Shown here one piece after another: positions 1 through 5,896 of a DNA stretch of 7,965 nt (within the stretch, counting starts at the first letter, position 1; each line of letters starts with the position of its first letter). The notes beneath the pieces were generated by a model. The model was not told the DNA's origin and did not search any database. It saw nothing but the letters and a program-made list of their open reading frames with translations. This stretch comes from an uncultured bacterium (GTDB taxonomy: Bacteria; Patescibacteriota; Dojkabacteria; SC72). The stretch spans positions 1 to 7,965 of the forward strand of contig CALDJM010000028.1 of the NCBI GenBank assembly GCA_937899155.1, written 5' to 3'. A program made the position numbers and the translations under genes.

Positions 1-80
1 TGATTAATGTTGTTTCATTAGTAGTTCATTTGGATGTTTCTAGTAGTAGTGGTGATAATATGGCTGAGTTGATGGATTAA
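1..80 (+). CDS. C-terminal end of an unidentified upstream gene (partial)
   Basis: A reading frame open from the window edge (first full codon at position 3) ends with TAA at 78-80. It encodes about 25 residues: a short beta-strand-like hydrophobic stretch (VVSLVVHLDV), a run of four serines, and an acidic end (MAELMD). The stop lies 24 bp before the next start on the same strand, which fits the tail of an upstream gene. Too little is present to name a family. The frame could be fortuitous, since a 78-base open frame is not significant on its own. Confidence 0.45.
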   Translation, partial: INVVSLVVHLDVSSSSGDNMAELMD

Positions 81-104
81 GATTTAATTTAAACATTTGA
101 ATAT

Positions 105-1010
105 ATGGGGAAAGATTTAGCATTGGTAATAATGGCAGCTGGAATGGGTAGTAGATTTGGTGGATTAAAACAGATAGAACCAGTAGGTCCAGGAGGAGAG
201 TTTATTATAGATTATTCTATTTATGATGCTATACAATCAGGTTTTACTAAAATAGTTTTCATAATAAAAAAAGAAAACTATGAAATATTCAAAGATACTG
301 TTGGTAAGAGAATAGAATCACATAGTAAAGTTGAGTATGTATTTCAAGAGATGGATGACCTTCCTGAGGGATATACTCTTCCTAAAGATAGAGTCAGACC
401 GTGGGGTACATCACATGCAATACTAAGTGCAAGAAATGTAGTAGATGGTAATTTTGGTGTAATTAACTCTGATGATTTCTATGGTAAAGAATCTTTTGTT
501 GTTCTAGCAAATCATCTAAGAGGAGCAAGAGATGGAGAGTTTGGTCTTGTTGGGTATGAATGTGCAAATACACTTGCCAAGAGTGGAGCTGTTAAAAGAG
601 GTGTCTGTGATATAGAGAATGGTTCTTTGCTAAAAATAGTGGAAAGTAAATGTGAGATAGTTAATGGTAAAATTGTTGCAACTCCTCTGTCAGGAGATGA
701 ATCCTTTGAAGTATCTAGAAATCAATTAGTATCAATGAATATGTTTGGCTTTACTCTTAAACTGTTTAAATATCTAGAGTTAAAATTTCCTGAGTTTTTG
801 GAGAAGAACAAGGACAATATTCAAGAGTGTGAGTATCTAATACCTCAATCAATATATGAAGGTATTGTTGAAAAGGAGTGGAGTGTAAATGTTCTTCCAA
901 CAACTGCTAAATGGTATGGTATTACATATAAAGAGGATAAAGAAGGTGTGGTAGAAGCCATAGAGCAAATGATATCAAAAGGAGAGTATCCAAAAGAGCT
1001 TTGGAATTAA
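105..1010 (+). CDS. Sugar-phosphate-type nucleotidyltransferase (NTP_transferase fold)
   Basis: 301-residue cytosolic enzyme expected to transfer a nucleotidyl group from an NTP to a phosphorylated substrate, giving an activated sugar or similar building block for cell-surface polymers. The N-terminus holds the Rossmann-like signature AAGMGSRFGGLKQ (residues 11-23), with Arg17 and Lys22 placed to bind the triphosphate. PWGTSHAIL (99-107) matches the family's conserved G-T-x-x-A-[IVL] segment. NSDDFYG (121-127) carries the metal-binding Asp pair, and VSMNMFGF (209-216) and KWYGITYKEDK (269-279) are later conserved blocks. Length is normal for a single-domain member, with no acyltransferase hexapeptide repeats. 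Family membership is clear from the motifs; the substrate cannot be read from sequence. The start is the only sensible ATG, with no Shine-Dalgarno sequence in the preceding 25 bases. Confidence 0.88.
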   Translation: MGKDLALVIMAAGMGSRFGGLKQIEPVGPGGEFIIDYSIYDAIQSGFTKIVFIIKKENYEIFKDTVGKRIESHSKVEYVFQEMDDLPEGYTLPKDRVRPWGTSHAILSARNVVDGNFGVINSDDFYGKESFVVLANHLRGARDGEFGLVGYECANTLAKSGAVKRGVCDIENGSLLKIVESKCEIVNGKIVATPLSGDESFEVSRNQLVSMNMFGFTLKLFKYLELKFPEFLEKNKDNIQECEYLIPQSIYEGIVEKEWSVNVLPTTAKWYGITYKEDKEGVVEAIEQMISKGEYPKELWN

Positions 1011-1021
1011 AACATGTATAG

Positions 1022-1035
1022 GAGTAGTTCTACTC
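1022..1035. repeat. Short perfect inverted repeat, 6-2-6
   Basis: GAGTAG and CTACTC flank a two-base TT centre, 12 bp after the stop of the nucleotidyltransferase gene. Neither strand shows a good T-run next to it, so it is not a canonical intrinsic terminator. It could be a 3'-end stabilising hairpin or chance. Confidence 0.35.
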
Positions 1036-1071
1036 AAATAAAATCGATTGCTTTGAGTGTGGTTGTTGTAT

Positions 1072-1095
1072 CATGATTATATCATGGCATTTTTT
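1072..1095 (+). terminator. Possible weak intrinsic terminator: CATGAT-TAT-ATCATG followed by T6
   Basis: A perfect 6-bp inverted repeat (1072-1077 and 1081-1086) with a 3-base loop is followed after three bases by six T residues (1090-1095). It lies downstream of the nucleotidyltransferase gene and upstream of the next promoter, the right place for a terminator. The stem is short and AT-rich, and the T-run is not directly attached. An alternative reading is an operator for the winged-helix gene, whose -35 box begins 34 bp further on. Confidence 0.35.
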
Positions 1096-1119
1096 AGCTT
1101 ATTGCTTTTAAGGAGTTAT

Positions 1120-1148
1120 TTCACAAATCTCCATACAAAATATATAAT
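1120..1148 (+). promoter_or_regulatory. Sigma-70-type promoter of the winged-helix/ligase operon; predicts a leaderless mRNA
   Basis: A -35 box TTCACA (1120-1125, 5 of 6 consensus) is separated by exactly 17 bp from a perfect -10 box TATAAT (1143-1148). The ATG at 1154 begins 6 bases after the last base of the -10 box, where transcription normally starts, so the message would have essentially no 5' leader. No Shine-Dalgarno sequence fits that start. Confidence 0.7.
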
Positions 1149-1153
1149 GAAGT

Positions 1154-1501
1154 ATGGATGATAATGAAAAAAACACATCAATACTCTCCGTTATCTTAAA
1201 AACCGTAGGATTCCTCTTTGGGGCATTCTTAATATTCAAATTGATAAATGAGGGGAATAACAATGATGAAGTTAAAAAGGTAGAAAAAATTAAGAAAAAA
1301 ATATATCCCATTAACGAAAGACAGTACCAAATATTGGCTAAGATTAAGGAGAAGGGACAATTAGAACCATCAGAGATATACACACTCCAACCAAATGTAT
1401 CCACAAGAACATTAAGAAGAGATATGGATGTATTGGTAGCACAAGGTGTTGTTAAACAGGAAGGAAATACCAAGTCAACTAAATATACATATATTGGTTA
1501 A
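1154..1501 (+). CDS. Membrane-anchored winged helix-turn-helix protein (DeoR-like HTH)
   Basis: 115-residue protein with one predicted transmembrane helix near the N-terminus (about residues 9-30, rich in I, L, V and F). A charged lysine-rich linker follows (about 31-52), then a winged helix-turn-helix (about 54-113). The HTH part, from RQYQILAKIKEKG through STRTLRRDMDVLVAQGVV to a KYTYIG wing strand, resembles the DNA-binding domain of DeoR-type regulators, including the RTLRRD recognition helix. There is no effector-binding sugar-isomerase-like domain, so it is not a normal DeoR regulator. The topology suggests a DNA-binding domain tethered to the inner face of the cytoplasmic membrane. It is first in an operon: its TAA is one base before the ligase ATG. 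Its target is unknown. The ATG at 1154 is preferred because the -10 box lies immediately upstream. Confidence 0.82.
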   Translation: MDDNEKNTSILSVILKTVGFLFGAFLIFKLINEGNNNDEVKKVEKIKKKIYPINERQYQILAKIKEKGQLEPSEIYTLQPNVSTRTLRRDMDVLVAQGVVKQEGNTKSTKYTYIG

Positions 1502-1502
1502 T

Positions 1503-3314
1503 ATGAAATTCAATGAGGTAGCTAACATATTCGAACAGATAGAGAAAACAAGCTCTAGGAATGAGATAACTACATTGTTATCTAACTTTTACAAATCTCT
1601 CACCAAGGAAGAAGGACAAATACTCTCATACATGGTATTGGGTAGGGTAGCACCATTTTTTGTAAATAGTGAATTCAACTACTCTGAGAAAAGTCTTCTC
1701 ACTCTTCTTTCCAACTATGAAAAAGTAAATATGGGGAAAGAAGAAATCAAAGACAAGAGAATAGAATTAGGAGACATAGGAGATACAACAAAGTTCTTTT
1801 CCCAAGAAGCAAAGTTCAGGTCTCAATCGTTAAGTGTTAAGGAAATATATGAAATTCTGTGGAGTATTGTAAATATTCAAGGAAGTGGTTCTGTGGAGAA
1901 GAAAAACACAACTATTCTAGAGACATTAAAAAAACTTTCACCATTAGAGGCTAAATATTTTGTAAGGATAATATGTGGACAATTAAGATTTGGTATAAGT
2001 TTTAAAACTTTGTTAGATGTCTTCTCTTTCCTAATATCAGGAAGTAAAGATATTAGAGAAGAATTGGACAGAGCATACGGTGTTACTGCCGATATTGGAT
2101 ATATATACTCAATAATCGCTAAGAAGGGTTTAGAAAAAGCAGTAGTTGGTTTAAATAGTGTAAAACTTCAACCAGGTATACCTGTTTTGCCAAGATTGGT
2201 AGAGAGAGTAGGGAAATTCGAAGAAACATTCGAAAGAACAGGTGTTCCTGCTCTAGTTCAATCTAAATATGATGGTTTAAGATGTCAAATTCATAAATAT
2301 GAAAGTAAAAATTATGAAGATAGAGAGTATATTTGGGCAAAATATATAAAGAAAAAAGATATTGGTCTTTTTGATATGTCTTCTTCAGGAGTAGAGGTAA
2401 AACTTTTTACTAGAAATCTTGAAGATATAACAGCAATGTTCCCTGAGATTGTTGAATCAGCCAAATCAGTTGATGAAAAATCTTTCATACTAGATTCTGA
2501 AGTTTTAGGATTTAAAGATGGTAAGTTTTTGTCATTCCAAGAAACTATGCAAAGAAGAAGAAAGTATGGGGTTACTGATACATCTAAAGATATTCCTGTA
2601 AAAGGTATGGTTTTTGATATTCTTTTTCTTAATGGTGAAGATATTCTGTCAAAAGATACAGTAGATAGGGTAGAGATACTTGAGAAAGTAGATTTAGAAA
2701 ACAGTTTAGAAAGATGTAAGACAGAGAGAGTTCAGACTTTAGAAGAATTAATGGAGATATTTAACAAGAATGTTGAGCAAGGATATGAAGGTGTTATCGT
2801 GAAGATGAAAACAGGTGGATATTTACCCGGAGTTCGAAACTACGATTGGATAAAACTAAAGAAAAGTATGATGAATGCCCTTGTTGATACTGTAGACCTT
2901 GTTTGTGTCGGATACTACTATGGTTCTGGGAGAAGGTCAGATTTAGGTGTAGGTGCAGTACTGGGTGCTTTGTATAATGAGGATATGGATGTGTATGAAG
3001 CCATTTGTAAGGTGGGAACTGGAATTACGGATGAACAGTTAAAAGATATTAGAAAACAACTTGATAGTAAAGTAAAAGAAGAGAAACCAAAGAGTGTGCT
3101 TTGTCCTGAGTATCTCAAACCAGATGTTTGGGTGTATCCTGAGGTTGTTTTCTCTGTAGAGGCAGATGAAATTACAAGTAGATTAGGAGAGGAAGAGATA
3201 GGGGGAGGGCTTTCTTTAAGGTTTCCTAGATTAATAGAATGGGATAGGGATAAGAGTGCTACTGATGCTACTAGAGTTACAGAACTGGAGGAGATGTTTA
3301 AGATGGTAAAATAA
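1503..3314 (+). CDS. lig: ATP-dependent DNA ligase, archaeal/eukaryotic type
   Basis: 603-residue enzyme that seals nicks in duplex DNA using ATP through a lysyl-AMP intermediate. An alpha-helical N-terminal DNA-binding domain (about 1-215, with GQLRFGI at 159-165) precedes the nucleotidyltransferase core. The core has motif I KYDG with adenylated Lys255, motif Ia around LFTRNLED (301-308), motif III LDSEV (330-334; the usual DGE reads DSE), motif IIIa MVFDIL (369-374), motif IV EGVIVK (429-434) and motif V WIKLKK (449-454). The C-terminal OB domain ends in SLRFPR...DRDKSATDAT (571-590). About 30 residues between motif I and Ia (roughly 266-297) look like an insertion relative to typical archaeal enzymes. 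The start at 1503 is one base past the upstream stop and gives the family-like beginning MKFNEVA. The frame stays open upstream to an ATG at 1446, but those extra 19 codons lie within the preceding gene. There is no Shine-Dalgarno sequence, so translational coupling is likely. Confidence 0.95.
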   Translation: MKFNEVANIFEQIEKTSSRNEITTLLSNFYKSLTKEEGQILSYMVLGRVAPFFVNSEFNYSEKSLLTLLSNYEKVNMGKEEIKDKRIELGDIGDTTKFFSQEAKFRSQSLSVKEIYEILWSIVNIQGSGSVEKKNTTILETLKKLSPLEAKYFVRIICGQLRFGISFKTLLDVFSFLISGSKDIREELDRAYGVTADIGYIYSIIAKKGLEKAVVGLNSVKLQPGIPVLPRLVERVGKFEETFERTGVPALVQSKYDGLRCQIHKYESKNYEDREYIWAKYIKKKDIGLFDMSSSGVEVKLFTRNLEDITAMFPEIVESAKSVDEKSFILDSEVLGFKDGKFLSFQETMQRRRKYGVTDTSKDIPVKGMVFDILFLNGEDILSKDTVDRVEILEKVDLENSLERCKTERVQTLEELMEIFNKNVEQGYEGVIVKMKTGGYLPGVRNYDWIKLKKSMMNALVDTVDLVCVGYYYGSGRRSDLGVGAVLGALYNEDMDVYEAICKVGTGITDEQLKDIRKQLDSKVKEEKPKSVLCPEYLKPDVWVYPEVVFSVEADEITSRLGEEEIGGGLSLRFPRLIEWDRDKSATDATRVTELEEMFKMVK

Positions 3315-3323
3315 TTAAATTTT

Positions 3324-3329
3324 TATATT
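3324..3329 (+). promoter_or_regulatory. Candidate -10 box TATATT before the 81-residue gene
   Basis: TATATT ends six bases before the ATG at 3336, the same spacing as at the winged-helix promoter, and would again give a leaderless transcript. No convincing -35 box lies 16-18 bp upstream, and the local sequence is very AT-rich, so a chance match is quite possible. Confidence 0.4.
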
Positions 3330-3335
3330 AATACC

Positions 3336-3581
3336 ATGATAGAGAATCAATTTGTATCATCAGAACCTGAAAAGAAGAAGGAGTCCGTTGGTAGAGGTTT
3401 AACAAGGCAAGAAATGATTGATTTAGGGAGAGACCCAGAATTTATAACTGTTTTTGTTGATACGATTAGTAGGGAGTCAAAAATTCTTGAAGCTTTAACA
3501 GATGCCATAATTCATTCTGATTATTATAAAGAGAAGTTTAATGATGATGTAAGAGATATCATCTCTATGGAAGTAGAGTAA
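3336..3581 (+). CDS. Small hypothetical protein, 81 residues
   Basis: Not recognised. The protein is soluble and charged, with a probably disordered, lysine/glutamate-rich start (about 1-18). Two or three predicted amphipathic helices follow, covering LTRQEMIDLG (22-31), the segment after FITVFVDTI (36-44) and SKILEALTDAIIH (48-60), and the C-terminus is acidic. There is no signal peptide, membrane segment or cysteine. It sits 21 bp after the ligase and 5 bp before the methyltransferase start, so it is probably cotranscribed with the latter and perhaps with the ligase by read-through. Its reality is supported by the tight packing and by coding-like composition in the same style as its neighbours. 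Confidence 0.7.
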   Translation: MIENQFVSSEPEKKKESVGRGLTRQEMIDLGRDPEFITVFVDTISRESKILEALTDAIIHSDYYKEKFNDDVRDIISMEVE

Positions 3582-3586
3582 AAAGA

Positions 3587-4297
3587 ATGGAGAAACAAGA
3601 AAAATATAGAAAGAAATATAAGGAAATAAACCCTAAATGGGAAGATAGTGGTAAAATCTTTAGGAAGATGGTTTTAGAGACTGTAGATAAAGATACTAGA
3701 ATATTAGATGTTGGGTGTGGTCATAGTAATTTGTTACAAGAGTCATATGAAAAAACTCCTCATACATACGGTATTGATCCAGAAACAGATGTAATACACA
3801 GAAATCCTTTCATAAAAGATATTAGAACGGAATTTGTTGAAAAGATGTCTTTTGAAGATAACTTTTTTGATGTGGTTGTATCTGCATGGGCATTAGAACA
3901 TTTAGCAAATCCTCATGAAGCATTCTCAGAGATATATAGAGTGCTTAAACCAGGAGGTGTAGTAATATTTCTAACACCTAATGTATGGAATTACAATGTT
4001 TGGTTAATTAGGTTAATCCCTGAGAGATTTCATAGCTTCTTTACAAAAAAATTGTATGGTAGGCAAGATAATGATACATTTCCTAAGGAGTATAAGATAA
4101 ATTCTTTAGGTAAGATAAGGAAAGTTTTAAGTAGTATTGGCTTTGAGGAGGAAGAGCTTTTGACTAATGGAGACCCTAGTTATATTAGTTTTAATACTTT
4201 TACATTTAAGATTGCTGTTTTTCTAGAAAAAATTCTTAATATGTGTGTATTTAATAATTCTAAAGTACATATTATTGGGAAGTTTAAGAAAAAGTAG
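3587..4297 (+). CDS. Class I SAM-dependent methyltransferase (Methyltransf_11 type)
   Basis: 236-residue enzyme predicted to transfer a methyl group from S-adenosylmethionine. Motif I is ILDVGCGHSNLL (39-50). The acidic ribose-binding residue is Asp64 in YGID. The segment from MSFEDNFFDVVVSAWALEHL (87-106) matches the motif II/III region of the UbiE/Methyltransf_11 group, and RVLKPGGVVIFLTPN (118-132) is the typical post-motif III strand and turn. The C-terminal third (about 133-236) is a variable, basic, aromatic-rich region expected to set substrate specificity. The substrate is not determinable; relatives often act on lipids, quinones or sugar chains. The gene starts 5 bp after the preceding stop, so the two are likely cotranscribed. 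It ends with two TAG codons in tandem. Confidence 0.9.
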   Translation: MEKQEKYRKKYKEINPKWEDSGKIFRKMVLETVDKDTRILDVGCGHSNLLQESYEKTPHTYGIDPETDVIHRNPFIKDIRTEFVEKMSFEDNFFDVVVSAWALEHLANPHEAFSEIYRVLKPGGVVIFLTPNVWNYNVWLIRLIPERFHSFFTKKLYGRQDNDTFPKEYKINSLGKIRKVLSSIGFEEEELLTNGDPSYISFNTFTFKIAVFLEKILNMCVFNNSKVHIIGKFKKK

Positions 4298-4302
4298 TAG
4301 TA

Positions 4303-4308
4303 TATAAT
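4303..4308 (+). promoter_or_regulatory. Candidate -10 box TATAAT before the small exported protein
   Basis: A perfect TATAAT sits in an almost purely A/T segment (4298-4334) just after the methyltransferase stop codons. It would start RNA about 20 bases before the ATG at 4335. No good -35 box is seen and such matches are expected by chance in this composition. Confidence 0.35.
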
Positions 4309-4334
4309 ATTAATAATAAAATAATTAAAATATT

Positions 4335-4643
4335 ATGAAAAGATTTTTAATAACAATTTTTGCAATACTTTCAATTTCTGTACTTAATATCGGAAATATA
4401 TATTCAAAAGAGACATATACAGAAATATATACCTCTGTAATAGAGGAGAGTATAAAAGGAGCAAGAGAACAAGGTATAGAATCTCTAGAGGGTGTTGATG
4501 ATTATACGGTAACTCCACCATCTCCTGAGAGTATAGATACCTTTATGGGAAGGGTAGGTAAGGGAATTAGATTGGTTTTTAGGTTCATAGGATCATTCTT
4601 TAAGGAAATAGCATCTATCTTTATAAAAGGATCTTCTTCTTAG
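4335..4643 (+). CDS. Small exported protein with acidic middle and basic amphipathic C-terminus
   Basis: 102 residues, no recognised family. The N-terminus is a Sec-type signal peptide: basic MKR, a hydrophobic core over about 4-20, and a plausible cleavage point after Ser24 (IYS/KE), though the site is not a perfect A-x-A. The mature part is bipartite. Residues 25-70 carry about 11 acidic and 3 basic residues and include a PPSP turn (61-64). Residues 71-98 carry about 6 basic and 1 acidic residue interleaved with I, L, V and F, which makes a cationic amphipathic helix. The tail could bind membranes, act as a pore-forming or antimicrobial segment after processing, or serve as a membrane anchor. 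The gene converges on the S41 peptidase gene with an 11-bp gap. Confidence 0.72.
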   Translation: MKRFLITIFAILSISVLNIGNIYSKETYTEIYTSVIEESIKGAREQGIESLEGVDDYTVTPPSPESIDTFMGRVGKGIRLVFRFIGSFFKEIASIFIKGSSS

Positions 4644-4654
4644 ATATAGTCATA

Positions 4655-5785
4655 CTAGGAAATCTTTTTAAAAACGAATCTCATCTGTGTGTCGACTCCT
4701 TTCTTTAGGTCTTCTATATTATCTTCAATAATAAAATTTGGTTTGAATACATCTCCTAGCTTATATCCCTCAAACTCAAAAAGTTTAGTTGAAGTTTGTA
4801 CTCTTATCTTTGAATTTTTTAATTCGAATTTATATGTTTCTCCGAAATGAGTAGGAGTACCATGTGGTATTTCTCCGACAGTAGTTGTTCTTGGAATAGA
4901 TGAAAACTCCATTAGATTTACAATTCCTGAAGAGTATGTATCTTTTCCAGTCAGCACAAAAATTTGACTCTGACTATTAGTTAGGTAATCAATTAAATCT
5001 TTTACAACATACGAATCACCTCCTTTATTTCTTCTTAAATCTATAACGAATATATCCATAGAAGACTTTTTGTAATTTTGAATGACATTTTTAATAGGAT
5101 AATCTTTATTCTCTGAACACTCATTATATTTAAAAAAGAATAGATTGTTTCTAGGATATATCATATCCCAATACTTATCTTTATATTTTAGAGTCTCTTC
5201 TAACTCTCCATTCTCAGGAACTTCCATAAGCTCTATGTCCCCATCTTCTATCAACACTATATGTTCTGTCTTTCTTCCTTTCACATCAACATTTACTTTC
5301 ATACTTCTGTTTTTGGTAATTTTTGAAAAATTAAGAAAAACAGGGTCTACCATGATAGATGGAGTGTAGTATTTTAATGATGTAACATTCTCCTGAGAAA
5401 CGAATGGTTTAAGAGTGTTTTCGACATTAGAAATACCAATATCATTTATGCTGAGTAACTTTCCACCCAGAAGTTCCTTATGTTTTTTGCTTGTTCCAAC
5501 GATATAGTAGCCATCTTTTATATATTTAACTTTTAATGGGTAACTATCTATACCAAAAATTTCTGAAGAATAGTTTATGCATGTGTGTGAATCTCGAATT
5601 TTAGCAAGAAGTCTTTTTACTATAATCCCAAGTTTCTGAGAATCATTTGTAGTCTTCTGAATTTCGGAGATTTTATCATCAAAGGTTTTCTCAGAAATAA
5701 ATAGAAATGGTTTGGGATGTTTATCAACCAAAGTTTTTTTGAGTTGTTTTAGATCCTCTTCTACCTGTGATTTGGCTAATAGCAT
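4655..5785 (-). CDS. S41-family (tail-specific/tricorn-like) serine peptidase
   Basis: 376-residue predicted serine protease. A helical N-terminal domain ends in KIRDSHTCI, the DxHT motif typical of the non-CtpA S41 group (His67). A PDZ-like stretch includes GGKLLSINDIGI (107-118). The S41 core contains VIDLRRNKGGDS (247-258), the nucleophile segment GKDTYSSGIV (280-289) with Ser285 or Ser286 as likely nucleophile, and VGEIPHGTP (303-311), whose Glu305 is a plausible acid partner. No signal peptide precedes the domain, although many relatives are exported. The frame continues upstream for nine more codons to a TAA without any ATG, GTG or TTG, so this start is the natural one, and a -10 box ends 7 bp before it. 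Role and substrate are unknown. It is divergent from the Lon-like ATPase gene. Confidence 0.85.
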   Translation of the reverse strand: MLLAKSQVEEDLKQLKKTLVDKHPKPFLFISEKTFDDKISEIQKTTNDSQKLGIIVKRLLAKIRDSHTCINYSSEIFGIDSYPLKVKYIKDGYYIVGTSKKHKELLGGKLLSINDIGISNVENTLKPFVSQENVTSLKYYTPSIMVDPVFLNFSKITKNRSMKVNVDVKGRKTEHIVLIEDGDIELMEVPENGELEETLKYKDKYWDMIYPRNNLFFFKYNECSENKDYPIKNVIQNYKKSSMDIFVIDLRRNKGGDSYVVKDLIDYLTNSQSQIFVLTGKDTYSSGIVNLMEFSSIPRTTTVGEIPHGTPTHFGETYKFELKNSKIRVQTSTKLFEFEGYKLGDVFKPNFIIEDNIEDLKKGVDTQMRFVFKKIS

Positions 5786-5792
5786 AATGAAA

Positions 5793-5801
5793 ATTATATC
5801 A
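5793..5801 (-). promoter_or_regulatory. Extended -10 promoter TGaTATAAT of the S41 peptidase gene
   Basis: Read on the minus strand, TGATATAAT ends seven bases before the peptidase ATG at 5785. It combines a perfect -10 hexamer with the extended TGn element, which can replace a -35 box; no good -35 box is visible. Transcription would begin at or next to the ATG, again leaderless. Confidence 0.65.
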
Positions 5802-5831
5802 TACTTAACTATTTACAGATTTAAACTTTAA

Positions 5832-5853
5832 CTTAATGTTATGAGATATTAAG
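5832..5853. repeat. Dyad CTTAAT-N10-ATTAAG between the divergent promoters
   Basis: Perfect 6-bp half-sites separated by ten bases, one helical turn and a half from centre to centre, placed in the 111-bp region between the S41 peptidase and Lon-like genes. It lies just upstream of the -35 box at 5860. The shape and place suit a regulator-binding site for either or both promoters, but AT-rich dyads of this size occur by chance. ACTTAA also recurs at 5803, 5831 and 5890. Confidence 0.35.
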
Positions 5854-5859
5854 GACTAT

Positions 5860-5888
5860 TTGACTTCATACTGTGTAAAATATACACT
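5860..5888 (+). promoter_or_regulatory. Sigma-70-type promoter of the Lon-like ATPase gene; near-leaderless
   Basis: A -35 box TTGACT (5860-5865, 5 of 6 consensus) is followed by a 17-bp spacer and a -10 box TACACT (5883-5888). Transcription would start at about 5895, two bases before the ATG at 5897. No Shine-Dalgarno sequence precedes that ATG. Confidence 0.68.
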
Positions 5889-5896
5889 TACTTAAT

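Noticed and set aside
1108..1473. 121-codon open frame on the minus strand
   Set aside because: It lies opposite the winged-helix gene, has no family-like content, and the + strand frame has a clear HTH and a good promoter.
1446..1502. Upstream ATG that would lengthen the DNA ligase by 19 residues
   Set aside because: The extra codons lie wholly within the preceding gene, and the family-like N-terminus begins at the ATG at 1503.
2918..3118. 66-codon minus-strand open frame inside the ligase gene
   Set aside because: It is a shadow of the well-supported OB-domain coding sequence; no start signal or recognisable protein.
105..4297. TGA read as glycine (alternative genetic code)
   Set aside because: All genes are complete and of family-typical length with TGA treated as stop, and none has an in-frame TGA.
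4641..4669. Imperfect hairpin with T5 between the convergent small exported gene and S41 peptidase gene
   Set aside because: The stem is broken (AGAT/ATCT and TAGT/ACTA with mismatched bases between), too weak to call a terminator.
5145..5369. 74-codon + strand open frame inside the S41 peptidase gene
   Set aside because: Serine/phenylalanine-rich antisense shadow of an AT-rich gene; no promoter or family.
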